A DNA stretch of 64,000 bases, from positions 26,644-90,643 of the forward strand of contig JBEKIJ010000012.1 of assembly GCA_050011815.1 (NCBI GenBank), read 5' to 3'. Shown piece after piece: positions 23,482 to 31,622 of the stretch (positions are counted from its first letter, which is position 1; the number at the start of each line of letters is the position of its first letter). The position numbers and the translations under genes were made by a program. Under the pieces are notes generated by a model. It was given only the letters and a program-made list of their open reading frames with translations. It did not search any database and was not told the DNA's origin. Source of the stretch: Chersky-840 sp050011815. GTDB taxonomy: Bacteria > Actinomycetota > Acidimicrobiia > Acidimicrobiales > UBA8190.

Positions 23482-23694
23482 ATGATCGACGATGACTTGA
23501 CGGGCATGGTGGGGCGTGTCTCGGTTCCGATTCCCACTGATGGATCGGGGGAAGTCATATTGAGCGTCCGAGGTGGATCCGAGGCCTTCACGGCCTACAC
23601 GCAAGGCAATGAGGCCCTGACCAAGAATGCCCGCGCTGTCGTCGTCGAGCAGACGGGTCCGCGCACAATCTTGGTTACAGCCGCTGGGTATTGA
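23482..23694 (+). CDS. Miniature NfeD-like OB-fold protein
   Basis: A 70-residue soluble protein matching only the C-terminal OB domain of NfeD: LTGMVGRVSVPIPTDGSGEVILSVRGGSEAFTAYTQ..ALTKNARAVVVEQTGPRTILVTAAG. In NfeD proteins this domain follows membrane helices and binds SPFH/flotillin partners. Here there are no membrane helices at all. GAGGAG 12 bases upstream supports the ATG. The flotillin gene begins 31 bases after the stop, so the two are almost certainly one unit. Role in organising membrane domains is inferred from the partner. Confidence 0.72.
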   Translation: MIDDDLTGMVGRVSVPIPTDGSGEVILSVRGGSEAFTAYTQGNEALTKNARAVVVEQTGPRTILVTAAGY

Positions 23695-23724
23695 TCGTCT
23701 TCCTTTTGAGAAGGGTCCGACATC

Positions 23725-24936
23725 ATGTTCTTCTACCGAATCCCCGAGCCCAACCAAGCGCTTGTCATCTCCGGATCCAAAGGTGGCGCCGACGGCGCCC
23801 AGTTCCGGATCGTCACCGGTCACGGCACCTTCGTCGCCCCTTGGCGGTCGCGAGCACGGATCTTGTCCCTCGATCTCTACGAGGCCGAGCTCGAAGAGAG
23901 CTGCGTGACCGGCCAGGGCATCCCGCTGACGGTCCAGGCGGTCGCCGTCTTCAAGGTCGCTGACGATTTTCAGTCCATCGCCAACGCCGCCCGGCGTTTC
24001 CTCGACCAGCAGGACCAGATGGAGTCCCTCGTGGGCCAGATCCTGGCCGGCCACCTGCGGTCGATCGTGGGCAGTCTCACCGTCGAGAAGATCATCACGG
24101 ACCGAAACAGCCTGGCACAGGAGGTGAAGTCTGCGTCATCGGACGAGATGGAGAAGCTCGGGCTCGTCGTCGACGCCTTCCAGATCCAAGAGGTGGGCGA
24201 CCCCTCGGGATACATCAAGAACCTGGCCGCGCCGCACATCGCCGAAGTGGAGAAGAACGCCCGCATCGCGCAGGCCCAGGCGGACCAGGCCGCCACCGAA
24301 CGAGAGCAGGAGGCCAACGCCCAGAAGGCCGGGTTCACGAGGGACTCCGAGATCAAGCAGGCCGGTGCTCGGGCCGAGGTCCAGGCCGCCCAGGCCGAAG
24401 CCGATCAGGCCGGGCCCCTCTCGCAGGCCAAGGCCGCCCAGAAGGTGACCGAGGAGCAGGCGGCCCTGGCGGCCAAGCAGGCCGAGAAGCGCCAGGCCGA
24501 GCTGGTCGCCGAGGTTCAGAAGCCCGCTGACGCCGAGGCGTACAAGACGGTCAAGTTGGCCGAGGCACAACGCGATGCCATGCGAGCGCAAGCCGACGCG
24601 CTGGGCGAGGGAAACCTCGAGCGGATCGTCGCCTCGAAGATGGTCGAGATGATGCCGGCCATCGTGGCGTCACTGGCCCAAGGTCTCAGCGGCGCCAACC
24701 TGAGTGTGGTGAACGGAGCCGAAGGCGTCGGACAGGTCGTCACGGGGTTGGTGGCGTCGGGACGATCGATCTACGACGCCTTGTTGTCGGCGGTTCCCGG
24801 TGCCGTTCCCCTGGCGTCAGCCGACGAGGTGGCCCTGGTGCCGAGCCGGGAGCTGGCCACCGCCCCAGACGGAGCGGTGCATGCGGACCAGCAGGACGGG
24901 GATGTCCGGGGCCCCCGGCTCCGCCCCGCACCCTGA
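23725..24936 (+). CDS. Flotillin-like SPFH/Band 7 protein
   Basis: A 403-residue flotillin-type scaffold. Residues 1-165 are the SPFH domain: MFFYRIPEPNQALVISGSKG, FVAPWRSRARILSLDLYEAE, GIPLTVQAVAVFKVADDFQSI, HLRSIVGSLTVEKIITDR and the VVDAFQIQEVGDPSGYIKNL segment. Residues about 170-300 are a long Ala/Glu/Gln/Lys coiled coil, the flotillin domain. The last 60 residues are low-complexity. Bacterial flotillins assemble in membrane microdomains and anchor through a short hydrophobic N-terminal hairpin rather than a full helix. GAGAAGGG precedes the ATG. It pairs with the mini-NfeD just upstream. The local cargo is unknown. Confidence 0.88.
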   Translation: MFFYRIPEPNQALVISGSKGGADGAQFRIVTGHGTFVAPWRSRARILSLDLYEAELEESCVTGQGIPLTVQAVAVFKVADDFQSIANAARRFLDQQDQMESLVGQILAGHLRSIVGSLTVEKIITDRNSLAQEVKSASSDEMEKLGLVVDAFQIQEVGDPSGYIKNLAAPHIAEVEKNARIAQAQADQAATEREQEANAQKAGFTRDSEIKQAGARAEVQAAQAEADQAGPLSQAKAAQKVTEEQAALAAKQAEKRQAELVAEVQKPADAEAYKTVKLAEAQRDAMRAQADALGEGNLERIVASKMVEMMPAIVASLAQGLSGANLSVVNGAEGVGQVVTGLVASGRSIYDALLSAVPGAVPLASADEVALVPSRELATAPDGAVHADQQDGDVRGPRLRPAP

Positions 24937-24958
24937 GGGAGGGACCGGGCGACGCCGG

Positions 24959-25585
24959 TCAGTCGAAACTCGGCTTCCGGTCGCGGGTGCGTTTGACCTC
25001 GAAGAACCCGTCGGTGCCGGTCACCGCCAGCACGCCGTCCCAGAGGCGTCCCGCCGCGTCGCCACGAGGTATCGGTGTCACCACCGGACCGAAGAAGGCG
25101 TTGCCCTCCACGCTGATGATCGGGGTGCCGACGTCGAGGCCGACCTGGTCCATCCCCTTGTGATGCGAGGCTTTGATCCCCTCGTCGAACTCTGTGCTGG
25201 TGGCGGCATCGAGCACCGAAGGGGGGAGGCCCACCTCCGCGACCGCCTCGGCCAGAGCGACCTCGTCCCTCCGCTGCTGATTGTGAAAGCGCGTGCCCAG
25301 CGCGGTGTAGATCGGGAGGAGGACGTCCTCGCCGCGCTCGGCCGCGGCGGCGGCGCAGATTCGGATCGGGCCCCAGGCCCGCTCCATGCGCTGGCGGTAC
25401 TCCTCGGTCAGCCCCTCGCCCTCGTGCTGGATCAGGTTGAGATACGCCAGTGACATCACGTGCCAGCGGGTCGTGACCGGTCTTACCTGCTCCACCTCGA
25501 GCATCCACCGCGAGGTGATCCATGCCCACGGGCACAAGGGGTCGAACCAGAAGTCGGCAGCGGTGCGGGCAGGGGTGTCGGCCAC
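24959..25585 (-). CDS. DsbA-family protein, mycothiol-dependent nitroreductase type, CPWA active site
   Basis: A 208-residue thioredoxin-fold protein close to M. tuberculosis Rv2466c, a mycothiol-dependent reductase that activates nitro-compounds: shared stretches include ADFWFDPLCPW, WITSRW, FHVMSLA-like WHVMSLAYLN, RAWGPIRICAAAA, SHHKGMDQVGLDVGTPIISV and GPVVTPIPRGDAAGRLWD. The Rv2466c active site is CPWC (from memory); here it is CPWA, with Cys18 alone. A single-cysteine form could still work through a mixed disulfide with mycothiol. GTG 25585 gives a length equal to the mycobacterial protein; GTG 25606 is an alternative. DoxX lies upstream on the same strand. Confidence 0.82.
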   Translation of the reverse strand: MADTPARTAADFWFDPLCPWAWITSRWMLEVEQVRPVTTRWHVMSLAYLNLIQHEGEGLTEEYRQRMERAWGPIRICAAAAAERGEDVLLPIYTALGTRFHNQQRRDEVALAEAVAEVGLPPSVLDAATSTEFDEGIKASHHKGMDQVGLDVGTPIISVEGNAFFGPVVTPIPRGDAAGRLWDGVLAVTGTDGFFEVKRTRDRKPSFD

Positions 25586-25688
25586 CTCAGTGTCAACGCC
25601 CGGCACCTTGGGTGTGTTCCCCGGGAGGGGGATTTTCCTCGTGCCGGGCACACCACCCGAATCGGGATCCCGGCGCGCTGGGTTGGGC

Positions 25689-26129
25689 TTACCCGTCTCG
25701 CCCCGATGACCCCCGCCGAGCTCGGAAGGATGCATCTGCCAAGAAGCCCAGGCCGATGCCCAACATCCAGACGTCCTTGCTGACGGCGGTCCCGGCCGGG
25801 CTCGGCCAGATGCTGCCGGGCTGGCGCAAGGCCGGGGTGCGGGCGTACATGGCCAGAAGGGAACCTGAGAAGGCGGTGAGGGCGGCGCCAGCGAGGGCGG
25901 TGGACACGAACGGCGACAGCAGGGCTGCTCCGGTGACGATCTCTCCCGCGGCGAGCATCCGGACGAAGCGTGTGGGCGGTACGGACTTGAGCATCGGGAA
26001 GGCACCGGCGGCCATGCCGTGGACGGCGGTGGCCCGGGCTTCGTCGGCGTGCCACTTCTGCAGCCCGGCGTGCAGGATGAAGGCGCCGGTGGTGACCCGA
26101 CCCGGCAGGTCATGAGGTTTCAGACGCAA
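25689..26129 (-). CDS. DoxX-like membrane protein
   Basis: A 146-residue integral membrane protein with four predicted helices: GRVTTGAFILHAGLQKW, FVRMLAAGEIVTGAALLSPFV, ALAGAALTAFSGSLLAMYA and SKDVWMLGIGLGFLAD. The first helix ending GLQKW or GxxK and the charged loop match DoxX/DoxD-like proteins. In mycobacteria a DoxX family member (DoxX-SseA-SodA complex) links membrane and oxidative stress defence. It is followed by the mycothiol-reductase-like gene 103 bases downstream, so a redox role is plausible but inferred. Two Cys-free loops suggest no disulfide chemistry of its own. Confidence 0.78.
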   Translation of the reverse strand: MRLKPHDLPGRVTTGAFILHAGLQKWHADEARATAVHGMAAGAFPMLKSVPPTRFVRMLAAGEIVTGAALLSPFVSTALAGAALTAFSGSLLAMYARTPALRQPGSIWPSPAGTAVSKDVWMLGIGLGFLADASFRARRGSSGRDG

Positions 26130-26173
26130 GATGCTTCCTCCTGGAGCTGATCACGGCCACGTCCCGCCTGGCG

Positions 26174-26563
26174 TTAGCCGATGAACGACTCGATCTGCTT
26201 GACGAGCTTGTCCTCGATCTCGAGGTTCCACGCCGTCTCGGCCACGTCGACGACGAGGAAGAGATCCGACAGCAAGAGTGTCTCGAGGGCGGCCACGCCG
26301 AGATTCTGGAGCCATTTGCCGACGCCGATCCGCACCGTGAAGTCGTTGGGGTCGCCGGAGATGACGATCGTCAGGGCGCGATCCGCATCGACGACCCCGC
26401 GCAGGAAGCCGCCTTTCTTGGCCTGGATGACCGTCCCGTGGGAGCTCGGCGCCGATGTCGAGGTGGTGAACCCGTCGGACTTCAGGTACTCCTCGATCTT
26501 GGTCTGCAGTCCCCCCAAATCCGTGTTCTTGTTCTGGAACTGCTTGACCTTCTCACCGATCAT
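26174..26563 (-). CDS. Conserved hypothetical protein
   Basis: A 129-residue soluble protein I do not recognise. It reads MIGEKVKQFQNKNTDLGGLQTKIEEYLKSDGFTT, then a strand pattern (HGTVIQAKKGGFLRG..DRALTIVISGDPNDFTVRIGVGKWLQNLG) and a C-terminal helix pair with the hydrophobic LETLLLSDLFLVVDVAETAWNLEIEDKLVKQIESFIG. The KVQAKKGG and T-V-x-IGVGKW stretch is reminiscent of domains found in actinobacterial proteins that also carry zinc ribbons or SHOCT motifs. GAGGAG lies 6 bases before the ATG at 26563, so the longer open frame upstream is not used. Function unknown. Confidence 0.7.
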   Translation of the reverse strand: MIGEKVKQFQNKNTDLGGLQTKIEEYLKSDGFTTSTSAPSSHGTVIQAKKGGFLRGVVDADRALTIVISGDPNDFTVRIGVGKWLQNLGVAALETLLLSDLFLVVDVAETAWNLEIEDKLVKQIESFIG

Positions 26564-26615
26564 GTCGTCTCCTCGCGAGATCTGGCTGATGATCCCACCC
26601 GCGGCGGCGATCAGT

Positions 26616-27248
26616 TCACCGCCGGGCTGGCAGCGTCTCCTTATGATTAGCCGACTTCTGCTCTCGAGATGGGTCAGCCCCGACCCGGGCCACGAGGGCG
26701 CCCGATCGGCGGGGCCCACGATCAGCTCGACTCGTGGCGGGGAAGGTCGGCGAGGGCGCCTTGGGTGAGGCCGTGAGGCTGTGGATGACCGGACCGCTCC
26801 ACGCCGGCTCGGCGTCGTATACGAGGGCATCGGCGGCGTCCTCGGTCACGAGGCGGACGGCGGGGATCCCCGCCGCGGTCGCTCCGGTGAGCTCGTTGCT
26901 GCCACCGTCCCCGACATAGATCGCCTCCGAGGGTGCGATGCCGAGCTGACGACACACACGCTGATAGAGCGAGAGATGGGGCTTGCGGTGCCCGATGACG
27001 ACAGAGAACACGGTGGCATCCACGAACCGAGCGACGAGAAGGCTGGTCCACAGATCGGGCAGCTCGTGGGTGCAGTCGCTCACCACGCCCACCCGCAACC
27101 CGTGCCGGCGCAACCAGCCGAGCGCGGGGAGCGCATCGTCGCGCCGCGAGCGCGCGTAGGACTCCTCCACCTCCATCCGCACCGCACAAGCAGTGTGCAG
27201 CTGCGCCGTCGGAAGGTTGCTGTCGAATATCAACGCGCCGGGGACCAC
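26616..27248 (-). CDS. HAD-like protein with degenerate catalytic motif
   Basis: A 210-residue protein with the later HAD motifs but not the first. Motif II is VGVVSDCT, the motif III lysine is in VIGHRKPHLSLYQRV, and motif IV is AIYVGDGGSNELTGA, as in phosphoglycolate-phosphatase-like enzymes. The start VVPGALIFDSNLPTAQLHT has Asp followed by S-N where HAD enzymes need D-x-D, and only about 20 residues separate it from motif II instead of a cap domain of 60-100. The C-terminus is a low-complexity tail. Either a shortened non-catalytic relative or a decaying gene. GTG 27248 opens the frame; it is divergent from the DsbA-family gene. Confidence 0.55.
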   Translation of the reverse strand: MVPGALIFDSNLPTAQLHTACAVRMEVEESYARSRRDDALPALGWLRRHGLRVGVVSDCTHELPDLWTSLLVARFVDATVFSVVIGHRKPHLSLYQRVCRQLGIAPSEAIYVGDGGSNELTGATAAGIPAVRLVTEDAADALVYDAEPAWSGPVIHSLTASPKAPSPTFPATSRADRGPRRSGALVARVGADPSREQKSANHKETLPARR

Positions 27249-27298
27249 CGATATCCTCGCTCACCCACCGGCGGGCCGACGCCGCATGCCACGCCCTA

Positions 27299-27304
27299 TA
27301 GCCT
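27299..27304 (+). promoter_or_regulatory. -10 element for a leaderless transcript
   Basis: TAGCCT ends exactly 6 bases before the GTG at 27311. No ribosome binding site is present. Confidence 0.6.
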
Positions 27305-27310
27305 GGCAGC

Positions 27311-27946
27311 GTGGACACGGTCGAGGTTTTCGTCGATCCCAGCTGCCCTTGGGCATGGATCACGGCCCGGTGGATCAAGGAGATCACCCCGCACCGCGAC
27401 CTGGCGGTGACGTGGCGCTCGTACTGCCTCGAGATCAGGGACGACTACGGCGTGGCCCCTACCGTGCCGGAGAACTTCCGCGCCGCGGCGCTCGCCGGTC
27501 ACGCCCTCTCGCACCGGATGCTCCGGATATTCGAGGCGGCCCGGGCCCGAGCCGGTGAAGAGGCGGTGGACGCGCTCTACACCGAATGGGGCCGGCGCTT
27601 CTTCATCGACCATCGGACCGACGACGTCCTGTTGCCGGAGTGCGTGGCGGCGTGTGGCCTGGCCCTCGACCTCGTGGCTGCCGCCGAAGACGACAAATGG
27701 GACGGCCCCATCGTCGAGGCCATGGAGGTCGCCTACGCCTTCGGGGGGCCCAAGACCCAGACGCCGACCATCGTGGTGAGGGCCGATCCCCCCTACGGGT
27801 TCAAGGGCCCGGTCATGGCCCCGGCCCCGACCGGTGAGGCCGCCGTCGCACTTTGGGACGCCATCGGCGTGATGGCTCGAGAGCCCGGGTTCTTCGAGAT
27901 CACCCGACCACGCGCCAACCGACCGGTGACGCCCGCCCCCGACTGA
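27311..27946 (+). CDS. DsbA-family protein with CPWA active site
   Basis: A 211-residue thioredoxin-fold protein of the DsbA/2-hydroxychromene-isomerase superfamily, paralogous to the gene at 24959. It opens MDTVEVFVDPSCPWAWITARWIKEI; the active site is CPWA with Cys12 and no second cysteine at the usual place. TPTIVVRADPPYGFKGPVMAPAPTGEAAVALWDAI corresponds to the cis-proline loop and substrate-binding helix of the first paralogue. A helical insert separates the two halves. GTG 27311 is supported by TAGCCT 6 bases upstream. Its neighbours are the degenerate HAD gene (divergent) and the DUF1275 gene (convergent). Mycothiol chemistry is inferred from the paralogue. Confidence 0.8.
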   Translation: MDTVEVFVDPSCPWAWITARWIKEITPHRDLAVTWRSYCLEIRDDYGVAPTVPENFRAAALAGHALSHRMLRIFEAARARAGEEAVDALYTEWGRRFFIDHRTDDVLLPECVAACGLALDLVAAAEDDKWDGPIVEAMEVAYAFGGPKTQTPTIVVRADPPYGFKGPVMAPAPTGEAAVALWDAIGVMAREPGFFEITRPRANRPVTPAPD

Positions 27947-27973
27947 CCCTCGCGCTGCAGCCCCGCCCTCCCC

Positions 27974-28762
27974 TCAACGCTCGACGAGCGTCCAGGGGGG
28001 ATCGGCCGACCCGAGCACCACCGTGGTGCCGGCGACGGCGATGGTGATGACCAGGGCGACGACGAGGGGATAGACGGTCTGGGCGTGCACGATGAAGGCC
28101 GCACCCACGAGTGCACCGCAGAACATCGCCACCACCGTGAGCCCCCGGCGCCCGACCCGGGCCCCTGTCCCACCCGCGATGGGACCGTCGGCGGAGATAC
28201 CGGTGAGGGTCATGGTGAGCACCGTTGTGGTCAGGTCGGGCACCGCCAGCTTCCGGGCCGCGGCGTTCTGGATCCCCATGGAGATGCCGAGCGAGACGAT
28301 CAAGCCGTAGCGGAACGCCGCGCTCACCGGCGTGGCGCTCACCGCGGCCAGAAGGACGGCGATGGTGACGAATGTGGCTTGGATGGTGACACAGGAGCCC
28401 AAGAGGCGGGCTCGGTTCTTGGCCAGCCGGGCGGACACCCGACCGCCCACCGAAGCACCGAGGCCGAATGAACCCAGAGCTGCCAGCGAGGCCGGGATGG
28501 AGAAGCCCCGGGCACCGATCAGGGCGAAGGCGAGGAACACGACGTTCCCGGTCATGTTGGCGACGAAGACGTGGCCGAGCACCAAGTAGCTGAAGGAGTC
28601 GACCAGGCCGGTCACCACGGTCAAGCCCAGCAGCATGGGCGGAAGGGGCCCGTCGGCGCTCCCTCGATCAGGAAGGATCGTCTCTTTGATCTCGGCGAGG
28701 AAGGCAAGCACGATCCGCAGCCCCTGGATTCGGCCGAACAACGTCTGCTGGCGGTGCCGCAC
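27974..28762 (-). CDS. DUF1275/YoaK family membrane protein
   Basis: A 262-residue integral membrane protein. The DUF1275 signature is near residues 43-75: LLGLTVVTGLVDSFSYLVLGHVFVANMTGNVVFLA, with the invariant V-D and N-M-T-G-N. Five or six further helices follow, including FRYGLIVSLGISMGIQNAAARKLAVPDLTTTVLTMT, another typical stretch. Family function is unknown; members are scattered across bacteria. GTG 28762 opens the frame; a methionine cluster at the LPPMLLGL segment could be an alternative start. It is divergent from the ABC operon at 28911 with 148 bases between, and convergent with the DsbA-family gene. Confidence 0.85.
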   Translation of the reverse strand: MRHRQQTLFGRIQGLRIVLAFLAEIKETILPDRGSADGPLPPMLLGLTVVTGLVDSFSYLVLGHVFVANMTGNVVFLAFALIGARGFSIPASLAALGSFGLGASVGGRVSARLAKNRARLLGSCVTIQATFVTIAVLLAAVSATPVSAAFRYGLIVSLGISMGIQNAAARKLAVPDLTTTVLTMTLTGISADGPIAGGTGARVGRRGLTVVAMFCGALVGAAFIVHAQTVYPLVVALVITIAVAGTTVVLGSADPPWTLVER

Positions 28763-28910
28763 GATGCTATTGGAAGAGAGAGGGACTGAGAAGCGGGCAT
28801 CGGCATGTCAGTCGCAGAGGGGTACCATCGCTGGACGGTGCGCCAGGGAGTGCCGACATCAGCCGGCGACGCGCTCGCGCTGCGGCGCCAAGACGCCGGA
28901 AGGGGGTCGC

Positions 28911-29846
28911 GTGGCGACGGTTTCGGTTGAGGACCTGAGCAAGCGTTACGGCGAGGTCGACGCGGTGATCGACGTCAGTTTCGAGGTGCAGCAGGGGGAG
29001 GTGTTCGCCCTGCTCGGACCCAACGGCGCCGGCAAGACCACCACCATCGAGATTCTCGAAGGTTTCCGCCGTCGCGACCATGGCCGGGTCAATGTGCTCG
29101 GCTACGACCCCGCCAATTCCGCCACCAGTCGGCAACTGCGCGAGCGTCTCGGCGTCGTCCTGCAGGAGCTGGCTGTCGAGCCCTTCCTGTCGGTCCGCCA
29201 GGCGCTCACCCGGAATGCCGGCTACTACCCGAGGCCTCGTCCGGTGGACGAGGTGCTCGAGTTGGTCGGGCTCGGCTCCAAGGCCAACGCCAGGGTCAAG
29301 ACGCTTTCCGGTGGCCAGCAACGCCGTCTCGATCTGGGCCTGGGAATCATCGGCAACCCCGAGCTGCTGGTGCTCGACGAGCCCACCACCGGGTTCGACC
29401 CGACAGCTCGCCGCGGTGCCTGGGACCTGGTGCGGTCGATGACGGGCGGCGGCACCACGATCATCCTCACCACCCACTACATGGACGAGGCCGAAGCCCT
29501 GGCCGATCGCGTGGCGGTGATCAACGCCGGCCGGATCATCGCCGAGGGCCCGCCCGAATCCCTGGGTGGGCGGGACGTGGGAGACGTCACCATCCGGTTC
29601 AGGCTTCCTCCCACGACCACGGCGACCGACCTTCCCGTGCCCGCCACGGTTGCAGACAGCGGGGCCATCGAGATCAGGACGACGAAAGAGATCGAGGTCC
29701 TGGCCACCCTGACGAACTGGGCACTCCGGGAAGAGATCGGTCTGATCGGTCTCACCGTGGAGCGTCTCACCCTCGAAGACGTGTACCTGCGTCTCACCGG
29801 GTACGGGTCCGACGCCGAGGCGGCCCCGTCGGGGATCGGGGCATGA
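28911..29846 (+). CDS. ABC-2 type exporter, ATP-binding protein
   Basis: A 311-residue ATPase of the DrrA/CcmA-like drug or lipid export class. Walker A is GPNGAGKT, followed by TIEILEGF; the signature LSGGQQRRLDLGL, Walker B LLVLDEPTTGFD and the H-loop LTTHYMDEAE are intact. A C-terminal regulatory segment of about 90 residues is present. GGAAGGGGG at 28898-28906 fixes the GTG at 28911, although the frame runs on upstream. Its stop overlaps the permease start by four bases (ATGA). Substrate unknown; doxorubicin-like or lipid export is typical of relatives. Confidence 0.92.
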   Translation: MATVSVEDLSKRYGEVDAVIDVSFEVQQGEVFALLGPNGAGKTTTIEILEGFRRRDHGRVNVLGYDPANSATSRQLRERLGVVLQELAVEPFLSVRQALTRNAGYYPRPRPVDEVLELVGLGSKANARVKTLSGGQQRRLDLGLGIIGNPELLVLDEPTTGFDPTARRGAWDLVRSMTGGGTTIILTTHYMDEAEALADRVAVINAGRIIAEGPPESLGGRDVGDVTIRFRLPPTTTATDLPVPATVADSGAIEIRTTKEIEVLATLTNWALREEIGLIGLTVERLTLEDVYLRLTGYGSDAEAAPSGIGA

Positions 29847-30688
29847 GCGCGGTCACCGGCACCGGCGGTCGTCGGGGCCTCTACGACCTGCGCCTGGTGG
29901 CGCGCCAGGTCCGCTACGAGCAGTTGGGGTTCTGGCTCAACCCGGTGGCGGCGGTGTTCACCATCGTGTTCTCGGTCGTCTTCCTCGTGCTGTTGGCCGC
30001 CACCGCCGGCAACTCGCGAATTGCCTTTCTGGGAAACATTCGCGCCGTCCGCTACTACGTGCCGTCCTTTGCCGCCTATGGCGTCATGTCGGCCTGCTTC
30101 AACATGCTGACGATCTCGATCGTCGTGCGGCGGGAGATGGGACTGCTCAAGCGGGTCAGACTCTCTCCCCTTCCGACCTGGGTGATGCTGGCGGCGATCT
30201 TCATCAACGCCTTGATCATCTCCATCGTCCAGGTGGTCATCGTGGTGCTCCTCGGCAGGTTCGCCTACCACGTGGCCTTCCCCCCCAACATGGCGGCGCT
30301 GGTCGTGGCGGTGGTGGTCGGGGCGATCTGTTTCACCTCGCTCGGGATCGCCATCAGCACGTTCATCCCCAATCAGGAGGCGGCGGGGCCGGTGGTGAGC
30401 ATCATCTTCTTCATCTTGCTGTTCCTGGCCGGGCTCTACTACCCGATCCAGAACAGCTCCGGCCTGGCGCAGTTCTCGAGGTACTTCCCGGTGCGGCACA
30501 TGATCACCGCCACCGTGGCGCCCTTCCTGGCCGACAAGAGCAGTGCGGCGTGGTCGTGGGACGACATCCGGGTCATGGCCTATTGGGCCGTGGGGGGCAT
30601 GGTCGTCGCCGTCCGGCGTTGGAGCTGGGCGCCCCGCCGGAGCGATCCCGGTCGGAAGTGGGCCTCCCCCTTCGCCAAGCGGGGATGA
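29843..30688 (+). CDS. ABC-2 type exporter, permease
   Basis: A 281-residue membrane subunit with six helices: NPVAAVFTIVFSVVFLVLLAA, YVPSFAAYGVMSACFNMLTI, VMLAAIFINALIISIVQVVIVVLL, MAALVVAVVVGAICFTSLGIAIS, VVSIIFFILLFLAGLYYPI and VMAYWAVGGMVVAV. The RREMGLLKRVRLSPLPTWVMLAAI segment after helix 2 is the ABC-2 coupling helix. Translationally coupled to the ATPase by a four-base overlap. It is convergent with a second ABC-2 permease 40 bases away. Confidence 0.9.
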   Translation: MSAVTGTGGRRGLYDLRLVARQVRYEQLGFWLNPVAAVFTIVFSVVFLVLLAATAGNSRIAFLGNIRAVRYYVPSFAAYGVMSACFNMLTISIVVRREMGLLKRVRLSPLPTWVMLAAIFINALIISIVQVVIVVLLGRFAYHVAFPPNMAALVVAVVVGAICFTSLGIAISTFIPNQEAAGPVVSIIFFILLFLAGLYYPIQNSSGLAQFSRYFPVRHMITATVAPFLADKSSAAWSWDDIRVMAYWAVGGMVVAVRRWSWAPRRSDPGRKWASPFAKRG

Positions 30689-30728
30689 ATCCCGCGGAGC
30701 CGGGCCGGTGCGCCGGGGCGGCGGCGGC

Positions 30729-31622
30729 TCAGGCCAGGACGCGGCGGCGGAAGTTGCGCAGGCCGATGCGGAGGAAGAGGGTGCAGAACCCGATGAGGAC
30801 CGGGTAGATGACATAGAGGTGCATGTGCTGGGCGTTGGTGAAGGCGGCGCGCATGCCCTCGTTCACATAGATGAGCGGATTGACGAGCACGATGGTCTGG
30901 AGCCAGTGCCAGGACCCCACCTTCACGGGGACGAGGCGGGTCCACTGGTAGTAGGTGCCGCCCAGGAAAGTGATGGGAAGGACGACGAACCCGAACATCA
31001 GCCCGATGTTGCGGGGTTCGAAGCTGGTGCCGAGCACGAGGCCCAGCGACGCCATGGCCACACAGGAGATGGGGACCAGGGTGAGGATGTACCACCAGTG
31101 CAGGTTGATGTGGGCCTCCACACCGCCGGCGTGGACCACCGAGGCGATGGGGAGGACGATGACCGCCGAGATCACGCCCTGCATGGCTCCCGACAGAACC
31201 TTGGCCATCGCCACCAACCAGATGGGACAGGGTGCCTGGACACGGTCCTCGATCTCGCGGGTGAACCCGAACTCCTGCGACATTTGCAGTGCCACGGCTT
31301 GGACGCCCTGGAACATGATGGAGATCCCCACCACGCCGGGAACGAGGACGGTGGCGAATGCCGATGAAGCCGCTCCCGCGCTCCGGCTGCCGCTCCCCCC
31401 GACGGCCTGCCCGATCTTGGGGAAGACGTAGAGGAAGACGAAGCAGAGAAGGAAGGGCTGCACCACCGTGCGGATCACGAACTCGATCTTGTGCTTCCAC
31501 AGCACCACCAGGTCGCGCAGGATCAGGGCGCGCAGGGCGATGCGGCTGGCCGACGTGGCGGTGCGCATCGGCGTGGTGGCGATGGGGGAGTGGCCGGCCG
31601 GGCTCGGTACGGTCGTCGTCAT
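30729..31622 (-). CDS. ABC-2 type exporter, permease (second system)
   Basis: A 297-residue six-helix permease of the ABC-2/DrrB class: KHKIEFVIRTVVQPFLLCFVFLYVFPKI near the N-terminus, LVPGVVGISIMFQGVQAVALQMSQEFGFTREIEDRVQAPCPIWLVAMAK (the DrrB-like coupling region), then MQGVISAVIVLPIASVV and IGLMFGFVVLPITFLGGTYYQWTRL, a very typical ABC-2 helix. The start ATG shares one base with the stop codon of the ATPase (TGATG), showing translational coupling. Export of a hydrophobic compound is likely; the cargo is unknown. Confidence 0.9.
   Translation of the reverse strand: MTTTVPSPAGHSPIATTPMRTATSASRIALRALILRDLVVLWKHKIEFVIRTVVQPFLLCFVFLYVFPKIGQAVGGSGSRSAGAASSAFATVLVPGVVGISIMFQGVQAVALQMSQEFGFTREIEDRVQAPCPIWLVAMAKVLSGAMQGVISAVIVLPIASVVHAGGVEAHINLHWWYILTLVPISCVAMASLGLVLGTSFEPRNIGLMFGFVVLPITFLGGTYYQWTRLVPVKVGSWHWLQTIVLVNPLIYVNEGMRAAFTNAQHMHLYVIYPVLIGFCTLFLRIGLRNFRRRVLA

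Noticed and set aside
26722..27387. A minus-strand frame across the DsbA-family start, seemingly a DsbA piece
   Set aside because: It is the antisense of the HAD and DsbA genes and contains no active-site motif.
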